A stretch of DNA of 64,000 nt. Origin: Marinimicrococcus sp033875255 (GTDB lineage Bacteria; Pseudomonadota; Alphaproteobacteria; Geminicoccales; Geminicoccaceae). The translations under genes were made by a program, and so were the position numbers. The DNA lies in assembly GCA_033875255.1 (NCBI GenBank), contig JAWZSN010000019.1, positions 1 through 64,000 of the forward strand, in the 5' to 3' direction. Numbering within the stretch: the first letter of the stretch is position 1; each line of letters starts with the position of its first letter. This document shows positions 17,104-26,432 of the stretch, piece after piece. The notes below the pieces were generated by a model, which made no database searches, was not told the origin of the DNA, and saw only the letters and a list, made by a program, of their open reading frames with translations.

Positions 17104-17144
17104 GTCTCGGGCCTTCTTGAAGGCGCCTGCGGGAGGCATCGGAA

Positions 17145-17180
17145 GTCGCGGTCGCGGTCGCGGTCGCGGTCGCGGTCGCG
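17145..17180. repeat. Hexanucleotide tandem repeat (GTCGCG)6
   Basis: Six perfect copies of GTCGCG in a row, directly upstream of the probable start of the YcxB-like gene and within the divergent region shared with the cation efflux gene. On the minus strand, in the frame of the gene, it would code for Arg-Pro repeats. Confidence 0.9.
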
Positions 17181-17282
17181 TTCGGGGCGGTGCGCGGCAG
17201 CATCGCTCTACGAGTATATTCCACCAATCCATGATTGCGCGGACGGGCGGCCGGCGTGTCAGCCGGAAGAGAGCGTGAGTCC

Positions 17283-18215
17283 ATGACCGGCCATCATCAC
17301 CATCATGCCGCAGAGGCCGGCGACCGGCGGGTGCTGGGCGCGGTGCTGGTCAATCTCCTGCTGACGGTGGTCCAGATCGTCGGCGGCATCGTCTCGGGCA
17401 GCCTCTCGCTGATTGCCGACGCCATCCACAATCTGAGCGATGCGATGTCGCTCGTCATCGCCTTCGCTGCGCGCAGGATCGCCCGGCGCCCTTCCGACCA
17501 CGCCATGACCTTCGGTTATGTGCGGGCCGAGATCGTGGCGGCCCTGGTCAACTACACGACGCTGATCGTGATCGGCCTTTATCTGGTCTGGGAGGCGGTG
17601 CTCCGCTTCCTCGACCCGCAGCCGGTGGAGGGCTGGCTCGTGGTGGTGATCGCCGGCGTGGCGCTTGCCGTCGATCTCGTGACGGCAGCGCTGACATGGG
17701 CGCTCTCGAGGCAGAGCATGAACATCCGCGCCGCCTTTCTCCACAACGTCGCCGACGCGCTGGGCTCGATCGGCGTCATCGTCGCCGGCACGCTCATCAT
17801 CCTGTGGGGCTGGAACCTGGTCGATCCGCTCGTCACCCTGATGATTGCCGCCTACATTCTGTGGCAGTCCTTCACCGAGATCGGCGGCGCCATCCGTCTG
17901 CTGATGCTGGGCACGCCAGCGGAGATCGATCTTGACGCGGTGATCAGCGCCCTGCGGGACGTGGACGGCGTGGCCGACCTGCATCATGTGCATGTCTGGG
18001 CCATCGACGAGCAGCACACGGCGCTCGAGGCGCATGTCGTGGTCGGGAACAGCGCCGCCTTCGAGGGCGAAGCGGTCAAGCAGCGCATCAAGGCGCTGCT
18101 CGCCGACCGTTTCGGCATCGCCCACACCACGCTGGAGCTCGAGCAGGCCTCGCAGAGCTGCCAGGGCGAGGATGCGCGCCTCGTCGGGCACCGGATCAGC
18201 GGCGCCCGCTTCTGA
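17283..18215 (+). CDS. Cation diffusion facilitator (Zn/Co/Cd efflux)
   Basis: A 310-residue CDF transporter. It opens with a metal-binding run of five His residues (MTGHHHHHAAE), has six membrane helices, and carries the two paired metal sites ADAIHNLSDA in helix 2 and HNVADALGS in helix 5. The C-terminal cytoplasmic domain (VDGVADLHHVHVW) is that of the CzcD/ZitB group. It should export divalent cations, most likely zinc, in exchange for protons. The ATG at 17283 is preceded by AGAGAG. It converges on folC with a gap of 13 nt. Confidence 0.9.
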   Translation: MTGHHHHHAAEAGDRRVLGAVLVNLLLTVVQIVGGIVSGSLSLIADAIHNLSDAMSLVIAFAARRIARRPSDHAMTFGYVRAEIVAALVNYTTLIVIGLYLVWEAVLRFLDPQPVEGWLVVVIAGVALAVDLVTAALTWALSRQSMNIRAAFLHNVADALGSIGVIVAGTLIILWGWNLVDPLVTLMIAAYILWQSFTEIGGAIRLLMLGTPAEIDLDAVISALRDVDGVADLHHVHVWAIDEQHTALEAHVVVGNSAAFEGEAVKQRIKALLADRFGIAHTTLELEQASQSCQGEDARLVGHRISGARF

Positions 18216-18228
18216 TCCGGCTCCCCTT

Positions 18229-19521
18229 TCAGCCGTTCTCGCGCAGCACGTGGCCCGCCAGGTAGAGCGAGCCGCAGATCAGTACCAGCGAGGGGCCGGG
18301 ATGCTCGCATGCGATCCGCTCAAGCGCCGCCTGCACGGAGACGGCCGGCGCCGCGTCAACGCCCAGAGATGCAGCCTCGCGCGCGGCCTCGGCCGGATCG
18401 CGGCTTGCCGGCTCGTCGGGTACCGCCACCGTCTGCAGGCTCGCCGCCAGCCCCGCCAGCGGTGCCAGGAAGTTGCCGATGTCCTTGGTGCCGAGCATGC
18501 CCACCACGAGATGCACCGGACGGCCTGCGGCAATCGCCGGCAGGCTCTGCGCCAGCACCGAGCCGGCCGCGGGGTTGTGGCCGCCGTCGAGGCGCAGCTC
18601 GCTGCCGGGCTGCAGCAGGCCCACCAGCGGCCCGCTGGTCAGGCGCTGGAGGCGGCCCGGCCAGCTCGCCTGCGCGAGGCCCTGGGCGATGGCGTCGAGG
18701 GAAGGGGCCAGATCGCCCAGCCGGCGTGCGGCGATGGTGGCGAGGCCGGCATTCTCGATCTGGTGCACGCCCGGCAGGGCAGGCGGCGGCAGCTCGAGGC
18801 GCTCGTCACCGTCGCGCACCACCAGCCGGCCGTCCTCGATGACGGCCTCCCAGTCGCGGCCGTGCAGAAAGAGCGGGGCGTTCAGCAGGGCGGCGCGCTC
18901 CGCGATCACCTGGCGGGCCGCCGGCTGCTGCGGACCGATCACCGCCGGCACCCCCGGCTTGAGGATTCCGGCCTTCTCGGCGGCGATCGCGGCGAGGCTG
19001 TCACCCAGGAACGCCTCGTGATCCATCGAGACCGGCGAGATCAGGGTGAGCAGGGGGCGCTCGATCAGGTTGGTGGCGTCGAGCCGGCCGCCCAGGCCCG
19101 TCTCGAGCAGCACGCAGTCGGCCTGGTCGCGGGCGAAGGCCAGGAACGCCGCCGCCGTGGTGATCTCGAAGAAGGTGATCGGCTCGCCGCCATTGGCGCG
19201 CTCGCACTCGTCGAGCACGGCGGCCAGCCGCTCCTCCGCGATGGGCGCGCCGCCCAGCAGGATGCGCTCGTTGAAGCGCACCAGATGGGGCGAGATGTAG
19301 CGATGCACGCGCCGGCCGGCCGCCGTGAGCATGGCGTCCAGCATGGCCAGCGTGCTGCCCTTGCCGTTGGTGCCGGCAATGTGCACCACCGGCGGCAGCC
19401 GCTTCTCCGGGTTGTCCAGACGGGCGAGGAGGTTTTCGATCCGCGCCAGGGACAGGTCGATCTTCTTGGGATGAAGCTCGTGCAGCCGCGCGAGGATCAG
19501 ATCACTGCTGGGGCTCGTCAT
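18229..19521 (-). CDS. folC: Folylpolyglutamate synthase / dihydrofolate synthase
   Basis: A 430-residue Mur-ligase-type enzyme. It adds glutamate to dihydropteroate and to folates. The P-loop HIAGTNGKGST (residues 47-57), the SPHLVRFNERI region and the SPVSMDHEAFLGDSLAAIAAEKAGI segment identify it. Its ATG at 19521 lies inside the 3' end of accD (20-nt overlap), so it is translationally linked as the last gene of the pyrF-trpF-trpB-trpA-accD-folC unit. Confidence 0.95.
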   Translation of the reverse strand: MTSPSSDLILARLHELHPKKIDLSLARIENLLARLDNPEKRLPPVVHIAGTNGKGSTLAMLDAMLTAAGRRVHRYISPHLVRFNERILLGGAPIAEERLAAVLDECERANGGEPITFFEITTAAAFLAFARDQADCVLLETGLGGRLDATNLIERPLLTLISPVSMDHEAFLGDSLAAIAAEKAGILKPGVPAVIGPQQPAARQVIAERAALLNAPLFLHGRDWEAVIEDGRLVVRDGDERLELPPPALPGVHQIENAGLATIAARRLGDLAPSLDAIAQGLAQASWPGRLQRLTSGPLVGLLQPGSELRLDGGHNPAAGSVLAQSLPAIAAGRPVHLVVGMLGTKDIGNFLAPLAGLAASLQTVAVPDEPASRDPAEAAREAASLGVDAAPAVSVQAALERIACEHPGPSLVLICGSLYLAGHVLRENG

Positions 19522-20458
19522 GCGGCGCCTTCTCGGCCAGGACCGGCTCCTCGGCCGCCTCGGCCTCGGCGGGCGGGGGATTGGCTGGGGGCTCGGCGGC
19601 CACCGGCGTCGGCCGCAGCAGCAGGCCCAGCAGGCGTGCCAGGGTCGCCCGCATCTCGAAGCGGTGCACCACCATGTCGACCATGCCGTGGTCGCGCAGA
19701 TATTCCGCGCGCTGGAAGCCCTCGGGCAGCTTCTCGCGGATGGTCTGCTCGATCACCCGCGCTCCGGCAAAGCCGATGACCGCGCCCGGCTCGGCGATGT
19801 GGACGTCGCCCACCATGGCGAAGGAGGCGGTGACGCCGCCGGTCGTGGGATCGGTGAGGATGACGATATAAGGAAGCCCCGCCTCCTTCACCTCCTCGAC
19901 GGCGATGGTGGTGCGCGCCATCTGCATGAGCGAGATGGCGCCCTCCTGCATCCGCGCACCGCCCGAGGAGGTGACCACGATGAAGGCGGCCTTCTCGGCC
20001 ACCGCGTGGCGTGCCGCGGTGACGAAGCCCTCGCCCAGCGCCGCGCCCATGGAGCCGGCCATGAACTCGAAGTTCATGACGGCGAGCACCGTCGGCATGC
20101 CGTCGATGGCGCCGCTGGCGGCCTCCAGCGCGTCTTGCACCTTGGTGCGCGCCTGGGCTTCCTTGAGCCTGTCGCCATAGCGCTTGAGATCGCGGAACTT
20201 CAGCGGATCGGCGGGCGCCTTGGGCATCTCGATCCGCGTCCAGCCCTCGTCCAGGAGCGAGCGGAAGCGGTAGTCGGGGCCGACCCGCAGATGGTGGTCG
20301 CAGCGCGGGCAGACCTGCTGGTTGGCCTCGAGGTCGCGGTGGAACACCATCCGCTCGCACGACGCGCACTGATGCCACAGATTCTCCGGCACCTCGGGCT
20401 TGCTCTGGCCGACGAGCGCACGGATCCGCGGACGAACGTAGTTGCTGAGCCAGTTCAC
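19502..20458 (-). CDS. accD: Acetyl-CoA carboxylase carboxyltransferase beta subunit
   Basis: A 318-residue protein with the N-terminal zinc ribbon CASC...CPRC (residues about 31-53) and the crotonase-like core (VVTSSGGARMQEGAISLMQM, DPTTGGVTASFAM). With AccA it transfers the carboxyl group from biotin to acetyl-CoA, the first step of fatty acid synthesis. It starts with GTG at 20458, and that GTGA overlaps the trpA stop. The C-terminus is extended by an Ala/Pro/Glu-rich tail of about 35 residues. Confidence 0.96.
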   Translation of the reverse strand: MNWLSNYVRPRIRALVGQSKPEVPENLWHQCASCERMVFHRDLEANQQVCPRCDHHLRVGPDYRFRSLLDEGWTRIEMPKAPADPLKFRDLKRYGDRLKEAQARTKVQDALEAASGAIDGMPTVLAVMNFEFMAGSMGAALGEGFVTAARHAVAEKAAFIVVTSSGGARMQEGAISLMQMARTTIAVEEVKEAGLPYIVILTDPTTGGVTASFAMVGDVHIAEPGAVIGFAGARVIEQTIREKLPEGFQRAEYLRDHGMVDMVVHRFEMRATLARLLGLLLRPTPVAAEPPANPPPAEAEAAEEPVLAEKAPHDEPQQ

Positions 20459-21285
20459 TTGCGGCGCGCTCCCCGCACGCCCTGGGCCAGGGCCTGAACC
20501 TTGCCGAGCACCGCCTCGACGAGGCCCGGCTGCGGCCGACCCTCCTCGTCGAGACGCGAGGCCAGCTCGCTTACCAGCGCCGAGCCCACGACGGCGGCGT
20601 CGGCGTGGCGGGCGATGGCGGCCGCCTGTTCGGGCTCGCGGATGCCGAAGCCCACGGCGATCGGCAGGTCGGTCGCGGCGCGAAGGCGGGCCACCGCCTC
20701 GCCGACCTCACCGGCTGCCACCGACTTCACGCCGGTGATGCCGGTGAGCGAGACGTAGTAGAGGAAGCCCGAGGTGTTCGCGAGCACGGCGGGCAGGCGT
20801 TTGGCGTCCGTTGTCGGTGTGGCCAGGCGAATGAAGTTGAGGCCGCGCTCGAGGGCCGGGAGGCAGAGCTCCTCGTCCTCCTCCGGCGGCAGGTCGACGA
20901 TGATCAGGCCGTCGACACCGGCCTCCTTGGCATCGTCGAGAAAGCCGTGCCGGCCATAGTGATGGATCGGGTTGTAGTAACCCATCAGGATGATCGGCGT
21001 GGCCGGGTCGGTGGCGCGGAAGCGGCGTACGATGTCGAGCGTCCTCGCGACCGAGATGCCGTTCTTGAGCGCGCGCAGATTGCCCGCCTGGATGGCCGGC
21101 CCGTCGGCCATCGGATCGCTGAACGGCATGCCGATCTCGATGAGATCGGCGCCCGCCTGCGGCAGGCCTGCCAGGATCGTCTCGAAGGTCGGGATGTCCG
21201 GGTCGCCGGCGCACAGGAAGGTGACGAGACCGGCGCGGCCTTCCTCCCTGAGCGCCTTGAAGCGCGCGTCGATCCGGCCGCTCAT
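20455..21285 (-). CDS. trpA: Tryptophan synthase alpha subunit
   Basis: A 276-residue TIM barrel with the TrpA signature LIEIGMPFSDPMADGPAIQ, the catalytic Glu in that block, and the phosphate loop GFGIREPEQAAA. It cleaves indole-3-glycerol phosphate to indole and glyceraldehyde 3-phosphate. The ATG overlaps the trpB stop by 4 nt (ATGA) and its own stop overlaps the GTG of accD. Confidence 0.97.
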   Translation of the reverse strand: MSGRIDARFKALREEGRAGLVTFLCAGDPDIPTFETILAGLPQAGADLIEIGMPFSDPMADGPAIQAGNLRALKNGISVARTLDIVRRFRATDPATPIILMGYYNPIHHYGRHGFLDDAKEAGVDGLIIVDLPPEEDEELCLPALERGLNFIRLATPTTDAKRLPAVLANTSGFLYYVSLTGITGVKSVAAGEVGEAVARLRAATDLPIAVGFGIREPEQAAAIARHADAAVVGSALVSELASRLDEEGRPQPGLVEAVLGKVQALAQGVRGARRK

Positions 21286-22493
21286 ATCTCGACCCCCATG
21301 GCCTTCGCCACCGTGAAGATGTCCTTGTCGCCGCGACCGCACAGATTCATGATCAGGATCTTGTCCCTGCCCATCTCGGGCGCGAGCCTCGTCACATGCG
21401 CCAGCGCGTGGCTGGGCTCCAGCGCCGGCAGGATGCCCTCGAGCCGCGAGCACAGCTGGAACGCGTCCAGCGCCTCGCGGTCGGTGGCCGAGGCCACCTC
21501 CATGCGGCCGATGTCCTTGAGCCAGGAATGCTCCGGCCCGATTCCGGGATAGTCGAGGCCGGCCGAGATCGAGTGGGCCTCGAGCACCTGGCCGTCCTCG
21601 TCCTGCATCAGGTAGGAGCGCGAGCCGTGCAGCACGCCGGGTGTGCCGGCGGTCATGGCTGCCGCGTGGCGTCCTGTCTCGACCCCGTCGCCGGCGGCCT
21701 CCACCGCCACCAGCCGCACGCCCTCGTCGTCGAGGAACGGATGGAAAAGCCCCATGGCGTTGGAGCCGCCTCCAACCGCCGCCACCAGGGCGTCGGGCAG
21801 GCGCCCCTCCTTCTCCAGGATCTGCTCGCGCGCCTCGTTGCCGATCACCGCCTGGAAGTCGCGGACCATCGCCGGGTAGGGATGCGGGCCCGCCACCGTG
21901 CCGATCAGGTAGAAGGTGTCGCGCACGTTGGTCACCCAGTCGCGCAGCGCCTCGTTCATCGAGTCCTTGAGCGAGCGCGAGCCGGAGTGCACGGCGCGCA
22001 CCTCCGCACCCAGCAGCCGCATGCGGAAGACGTTGGGCTGCTGCCGCTCGATGTCGAGGGCGCCCATGTAGACCACGCACTCGAGGCCCAGCCGCGCGCA
22101 CACCGTGGCGGTAGCCACGCCGTGCTGGCCTGCGCCCGTCTCGGCGATGATGCGGGTCTTACCCATCCGCTTGGCGAGCAGGATCTGGCCAACGGTGTTG
22201 TTGATCTTGTGCGCGCCGGTGTGGTTGAGCTCGTCGCGCTTGAAGTAGATCTTCGCCCCGCCCAGCTGCTTGGTCAGCCGCTCGGCGAGATAGAGCGGCG
22301 AGGGGCGGCCGACATAGTCCTTGAGCCAGTGGTCGAACTCGGCCTTGAAGGAGGGATCCTTCTTCGCGGCCTCCCAGGCCTCCTCGAGCTCGAGGATCAG
22401 CGGCATCAGGGTCTCGGCGACGTAGCGGCCGCCATGAATGCCGAAATGTCCGTGCTCGTCCGGCCCGGTGCGCAGCGAGTTAGGCTTGCTCAT
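21282..22493 (-). CDS. trpB: Tryptophan synthase beta subunit
   Basis: A 403-residue PLP enzyme that joins indole with serine. The PLP lysine lies in the motif ELNHTGAHKINN, and the phosphate-binding loop is AVGGGSNAMGLF. The start at 22493 overlaps the trpF stop by 4 nt; the stop overlaps the trpA start in the same way. Confidence 0.97.
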   Translation of the reverse strand: MSKPNSLRTGPDEHGHFGIHGGRYVAETLMPLILELEEAWEAAKKDPSFKAEFDHWLKDYVGRPSPLYLAERLTKQLGGAKIYFKRDELNHTGAHKINNTVGQILLAKRMGKTRIIAETGAGQHGVATATVCARLGLECVVYMGALDIERQQPNVFRMRLLGAEVRAVHSGSRSLKDSMNEALRDWVTNVRDTFYLIGTVAGPHPYPAMVRDFQAVIGNEAREQILEKEGRLPDALVAAVGGGSNAMGLFHPFLDDEGVRLVAVEAAGDGVETGRHAAAMTAGTPGVLHGSRSYLMQDEDGQVLEAHSISAGLDYPGIGPEHSWLKDIGRMEVASATDREALDAFQLCSRLEGILPALEPSHALAHVTRLAPEMGRDKILIMNLCGRGDKDIFTVAKAMGVEI

Positions 22494-23185
22494 GGGTTCG
22501 CCCCTTCTCCGGCGACGTCGGCTGCCCGCAGGCGCGCCGCCTCCTTCAGGAATGCCTGCAGCTTCGCCGGGTCCTTGATCCCCGGCCGCTCCTCGATGCC
22601 GGAGCTGACGTCGACCAGCGGCGGCCGCACCAGCCGTACTGCCGCCTCCAGGTTCCCGGCGGTCAGCCCGCCCGCCAGCGCCCAGGGCACCGGCAGCCGG
22701 AGCCCCTGCAGGAGCGTCCAGTCGAACGGCAGCCCGTGGCCGCCGGGCCAGCCGGCGTCGCGCGGCGGCTTGGCGTCGAACAGCAGCATGTCGGCGGCCT
22801 CGGCATAAGGCGCGATGCTCTCGAGGTCGGCTTTCTCCTCGATCCTGAGCGCCTTCATCACCCGGCAGCCGGTCCGGGTGGCGAGCGCACGCACCCGCTC
22901 GGGCGACTCGTGGCCGTGCAGCTGGAGCACGTCGAGCGGCACCCAGGAGAGGACGTGGTCGATCCATTCGTCGGCGGCATCGACGAAGACGCCGACCATC
23001 TTTACCGGCGGCTTCACCGCCTCGGCGAGCACGGCCGCCTGCTCGGGCGTCAGCGCCCGCGGCGAGGGCGGGAAGAACACGAAGCCCACATAGCTGGCGC
23101 CGAGCGCGCAGGCCTCGTCGATCCGCTCGGCCTGGGTGAGCCCGCAGACCTTGACCGCCGGCCTCGCCTCCTGGTGGCCGTCCAC
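22490..23185 (-). CDS. trpF: Phosphoribosylanthranilate isomerase
   Basis: A 231-residue TIM barrel with the catalytic Cys in VKVCGLTQ, the general-acid Asp in the loop GVFVDAADEW, QLHGHESP, and the phosphate site ALAGGLTAGN. It starts with GTG at 23185 after GGAGCCTGAAG, only 2 nt after the pyrF stop. It is the second gene of the tryptophan-pyrimidine unit. Confidence 0.95.
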   Translation of the reverse strand: MDGHQEARPAVKVCGLTQAERIDEACALGASYVGFVFFPPSPRALTPEQAAVLAEAVKPPVKMVGVFVDAADEWIDHVLSWVPLDVLQLHGHESPERVRALATRTGCRVMKALRIEEKADLESIAPYAEAADMLLFDAKPPRDAGWPGGHGLPFDWTLLQGLRLPVPWALAGGLTAGNLEAAVRLVRPPLVDVSSGIEERPGIKDPAKLQAFLKEAARLRAADVAGEGANP

Positions 23186-23187
23186 CT

Positions 23188-23913
23188 TCAGGCTCCGATC
23201 CCGGCGGCGATGGCGGCGGCGGCTGCCCTTGGATCGTCAGCCTCGGTGATCGGCCGCCCGATCACCAGCACGTCGGCACCGGCGTCGAGCGCCTCGGCCG
23301 GCGTCATCACCCGCTTTTGATCGCCCGCCGCGGTGCCCGCCGGGCGGATGCCCGGCACCACCAGCTTGAAGTCGGGGCCGCAGGCGGCGCGGATGGCAGC
23401 GATCTCGCGGGGCGAGCAGACCGCGCCGTCGAGGCCGCACTCGGCAGCGAGGCAGGCGAGGCGCACGGCCTGCTCCAGCGGGTCGCCCGTGACGCCGGTA
23501 GCTTGGAGATCCGCGCCATCAAGGCTGGTCAGCACGGTCACCGCCAGGACCCAAGGTCGCTTCTCGGCTGTGCCGGCGGCCTCTGCCGCGGCGCGCATCA
23601 TGGCCGGGCCACCGCTGGCGTGCAGCGTCAGCATGGCGGTGCCCAGATCCATCGACGAGCGCACCGCGCCGGCCACCGTGTTGGGAATGTCGTGGAACTT
23701 GAGGTCGAGGAAGATCGGCAGGCCCGCTGCCGCCACCTTGCGCACCCCGTCGGGGCCGTTGGCGGTGACGAACTCGAGGCCCAGCTTGATGCCGCCGACG
23801 AGCCCGTCCAGCGAGCGGGCGAGGCTTGCCGCACCGGTGACGTCGGGGCGGTCGACGGCGCAGAAGATCGGGTTGGCGAAGGTCACGGTACGCCTGCCTG
23901 TTGGATCGATCAT
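23188..23913 (-). CDS. pyrF: Orotidine 5'-phosphate decarboxylase
   Basis: A 241-residue TIM barrel with FCAVDRPD near the start, the catalytic block FLDLKFHDIPNTV (Asp-Lys-x-x-Asp array) and the phosphate-gripper end DVLVIGRPIT. It makes UMP from OMP. The ATG at 23913 gives the normal family length; a TTG at 23958 would add 15 residues. It is the first gene of the six-gene biosynthetic unit. Confidence 0.95.
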   Translation of the reverse strand: MIDPTGRRTVTFANPIFCAVDRPDVTGAASLARSLDGLVGGIKLGLEFVTANGPDGVRKVAAAGLPIFLDLKFHDIPNTVAGAVRSSMDLGTAMLTLHASGGPAMMRAAAEAAGTAEKRPWVLAVTVLTSLDGADLQATGVTGDPLEQAVRLACLAAECGLDGAVCSPREIAAIRAACGPDFKLVVPGIRPAGTAAGDQKRVMTPAEALDAGADVLVIGRPITEADDPRAAAAAIAAGIGA

Positions 23914-23974
23914 GGCGGATGCGGCGCGGCTTATATCAGAGCCGACGGCGCTTGCCAAAGAAACGCGGCGCGGC

Positions 23975-25081
23975 TCAGCCTTTCGCGGCCAGCCATGTGC
24001 GGAAGGCCGCGATATCGAGATCGCCGGTCAGTGCTTTGGCGGTGCGCCGCCCGATCGCCGCGCCGAACTTGAAGCCGTGGCCCGAGCAGGCGCTCAAGAC
24101 CAGTGTCCGTCCCTGCAGCTCGCCCACGAACCGTTCGTCCTCGGTTACCGTGTAAAAGCAGCTCTTGGCCTCGGCGACGCGGTAGCGCTCGGGCGCGCGC
24201 AGCCGACGGCCGGCCAGCGCCATCACCTCGGCGACCTCGTCGGGTCGTGGCGTACGGTCTTCGTCGGGATCGCCGCCCAGCGTGAAGCGGTGATCGCCGA
24301 ACTTGAGCCCGGCGCCGGCTACTGCGGGAAGCGTGTAGAAGATGCTGCCGGCACGGCTGTCGACGTCGGTGAGCACCGGACCCTGCCGCCAGGCCGGGTC
24401 GAGGTCGGCGGGCGGGTCGACATAGACCACCACCTGGCGCGACGGGCGCAGGCGGGGGGCAAGCTCCGGCAGCAGCCGTCCGATCCACACGCCGGCGCTT
24501 ACCAGCACCCTATCGCCCTGGTCGTGGCTCCCGTCGGCGAAGCGGACGATGCCGCGCTCCTGGTCGAGCCCCACCACCTCGCGATTGCCCTCGATGGCGA
24601 CGCCCTTCTCGACCAGATGACGGGTAAGGCCCGTCACGATCCGGTCGGCCAGCAAGGCGCCGGCATGGGGCGTGAACCAGGCGTGCGGTGTGCGCTCCGG
24701 CTCGATCATCGGGAAGCGGGCGGCGAGAGCGGCGCCGCAAAGCTCCTCGACCGGCTCGCCCAGCATCTCCAGCGAGCGGCGCGAGGCCGCCAGCCACGGA
24801 TCGTCGGCGGGCCCGGTGGCGAGCTGGCCGGCTTCCACATAGTGGCGCTCGCCCAGATCGCCCCAGAGCTCGTCCCAGGCCTCGAACGCCTCGCGCACCA
24901 TCACCGCATAGAAGTGCATCGGGCCGTAGCCGTAGCGGATGACGCGGTGACGGTCGAAGGACGAGGCCAGGGGGTTGGGCGCCGGCCCGCGCTCGTAGAG
25001 CACCGGGCGATGACCGGCCCGGACGAGCGCCCAGGCGGTGGCCAGGCCCATCAGCCCGGCGCCCACGATGATGATCCTCAA
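23975..25081 (-). CDS. Sarcosine/N-methyltryptophan oxidase-like flavoenzyme
   Basis: A 368-residue FAD amino acid oxidase. The Rossmann motif IIIVGAGLMGLATAWAL opens the protein, and the sequence SCFYTVTEDERF near residue 305 holds the Cys that carries covalent FAD in monomeric sarcosine oxidase and SolA. The start is a TTG at 25081 whose TTGA overlaps the stop of the ornithine-cyclodeaminase-like gene, so the two are coupled. The pair probably acts on N-methyl or secondary amino acids; the exact substrate cannot be read from the sequence. Confidence 0.85.
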   Translation of the reverse strand: MRIIIVGAGLMGLATAWALVRAGHRPVLYERGPAPNPLASSFDRHRVIRYGYGPMHFYAVMVREAFEAWDELWGDLGERHYVEAGQLATGPADDPWLAASRRSLEMLGEPVEELCGAALAARFPMIEPERTPHAWFTPHAGALLADRIVTGLTRHLVEKGVAIEGNREVVGLDQERGIVRFADGSHDQGDRVLVSAGVWIGRLLPELAPRLRPSRQVVVYVDPPADLDPAWRQGPVLTDVDSRAGSIFYTLPAVAGAGLKFGDHRFTLGGDPDEDRTPRPDEVAEVMALAGRRLRAPERYRVAEAKSCFYTVTEDERFVGELQGRTLVLSACSGHGFKFGAAIGRRTAKALTGDLDIAAFRTWLAAKG

Positions 25082-26052
25082 GGCGCGCTCTCGGCCACCA
25101 TGCGTGCTGCCGCCAGATCCTCGAGCGCGGTGCCGCAGGACTTGAAGACGGTGATCTCCTCCTCGCTGCGCCGGCCGGGATGCTCGCCGCGGCACAGCAG
25201 GGCCAGATCGGCGGCGAGCTTCTCGCGGGTCAGGGCGCCGGACTCGATGGCCAGGAGGATGTCGCCGGCCTCGGCCATGGCGCCCTCGAACGTGTCGACA
25301 AAGACCGTGCCGCGGCGCATCACCTCGTCGTCGCTCTCGCGCATGACCGGCTTGAAGGCGCCCACCAGGTCGACGTGGGTGCCGGGGCGCAGCCAGGCGC
25401 CGTGGAGCACCGGCTCGCTGCTCATGGTGCAGCAGGAGACGATGTCGGCCTTGCCGACCGCCGTTTCGAGATCGCCCGCCAGCTCGACCTCGAAACCCTC
25501 GCCGCGGAGCTGGTCGGCAACCGCTTCGGCCCGCCCGGCGGTGCGGTTCCAGATGGTCACACGCTGGATCGGCCGGACCGAGGCGTGGGCGCGGACGAGA
25601 TGGGCCGAAAGTGCTCCGGCACCCACCATGAGCAGCCGCGAGGCGTCGGCGCGGGCGAGATGGCGGGCCGCCAGGGCCGAGGCGCAGGCGGTGCGCCGGA
25701 CGGTGAGCTCGGTGCCGTCGAGGACCGCCTGCGGCATCCCTGTCGGCCCGTCATAGAGCACATAGAGGCCCGGCACGCTGGGCAGGCCCAGCTTCTCGTT
25801 GCCGGGGCAGACATGGACCAGCTTGACGCCGGTGGCCTCCCCCGGGATCCACGCCGGCATCAGCATCAAGGTGGCGTCGACGGCGCCGGGCCGCTCGATC
25901 CCGTGATGGTGGCGCACAGGCGCGTGGGCGCCCTTGCGGAAGGCCTCGCCCAGCCGGTCCACGAGCGGCCCGTAGGGCAGGGCGGCGGCCACGGCGGCGG
26001 CATCGAACAGGCGGGGCGTGCGCGCGATCCGGGCGCGGTCGGCAGGGCTCAT
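25078..26052 (-). CDS. Ornithine cyclodeaminase / mu-crystallin family protein
   Basis: A 324-residue NAD(P)-binding protein. It shows the substrate part VKLVHVCPGNEKLGLPSV, the dinucleotide loop MVGAGALSAHLVRAHASV and the block HVDLVGAFKPVMRE. Members include ornithine cyclodeaminase, ketimine reductases and N-methyl amino acid enzymes. Coupling to the flavin oxidase downstream fits an imino-acid reductase and oxidase pair; this is inference. The ATG at 26052 lies 4 nt after the stop of lapA. Confidence 0.85.
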   Translation of the reverse strand: MSPADRARIARTPRLFDAAAVAAALPYGPLVDRLGEAFRKGAHAPVRHHHGIERPGAVDATLMLMPAWIPGEATGVKLVHVCPGNEKLGLPSVPGLYVLYDGPTGMPQAVLDGTELTVRRTACASALAARHLARADASRLLMVGAGALSAHLVRAHASVRPIQRVTIWNRTAGRAEAVADQLRGEGFEVELAGDLETAVGKADIVSCCTMSSEPVLHGAWLRPGTHVDLVGAFKPVMRESDDEVMRRGTVFVDTFEGAMAEAGDILLAIESGALTREKLAADLALLCRGEHPGRRSEEEITVFKSCGTALEDLAAARMVAESAP

Positions 26053-26056
26053 GAGC

Positions 26057-26407
26057 TCAGCTTCCGGTGTGGGCAAGGGCGGTGCGCTCGCGCCGCTGAC
26101 GGACCTCCTGGGCCTCGGCCCGCGCCTGCTCCTCGCGGCGCAGCTGCTCGCGCGCCTCGAGGGCCACGACCCGGCGACGGGCCTGGCGCCCCTCGCGGCG
26201 CGACTTCCAGCCGGCCAGCCAGGAGGCGACGCCGCCAACCAGCACGCCCACCAGCAGGCCGATCACGAAGACGCCCCAAAGCGGCATGTCGGTGACGAAC
26301 GGCGTGGGCCAGAAGCTCACATCGACCGGCTGGCGGTTGGCCACGGCGAACAGGATGATCGCCACCGCTGCCGCGACGGCCAGAAGAAGGCGGATGATCT
26401 TGAGCAT
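26057..26407 (-). CDS. lapA: LapA-domain inner membrane protein
   Basis: A 116-residue protein with two membrane helices (about residues 4-22 and 43-66) and a basic, coiled-coil C-terminal tail, the layout of the LapA/DUF1049 family. In Enterobacteria LapA works with LapB in control of lipopolysaccharide synthesis; here only the LapA part is next to ihfB, which is the usual alphaproteobacterial order. Confidence 0.85.
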   Translation of the reverse strand: MLKIIRLLLAVAAAVAIILFAVANRQPVDVSFWPTPFVTDMPLWGVFVIGLLVGVLVGGVASWLAGWKSRREGRQARRRVVALEAREQLRREEQARAEAQEVRQRRERTALAHTGS

Positions 26408-26432
26408 GTTTTCCGTTCCGAGGCGGCCGGCT

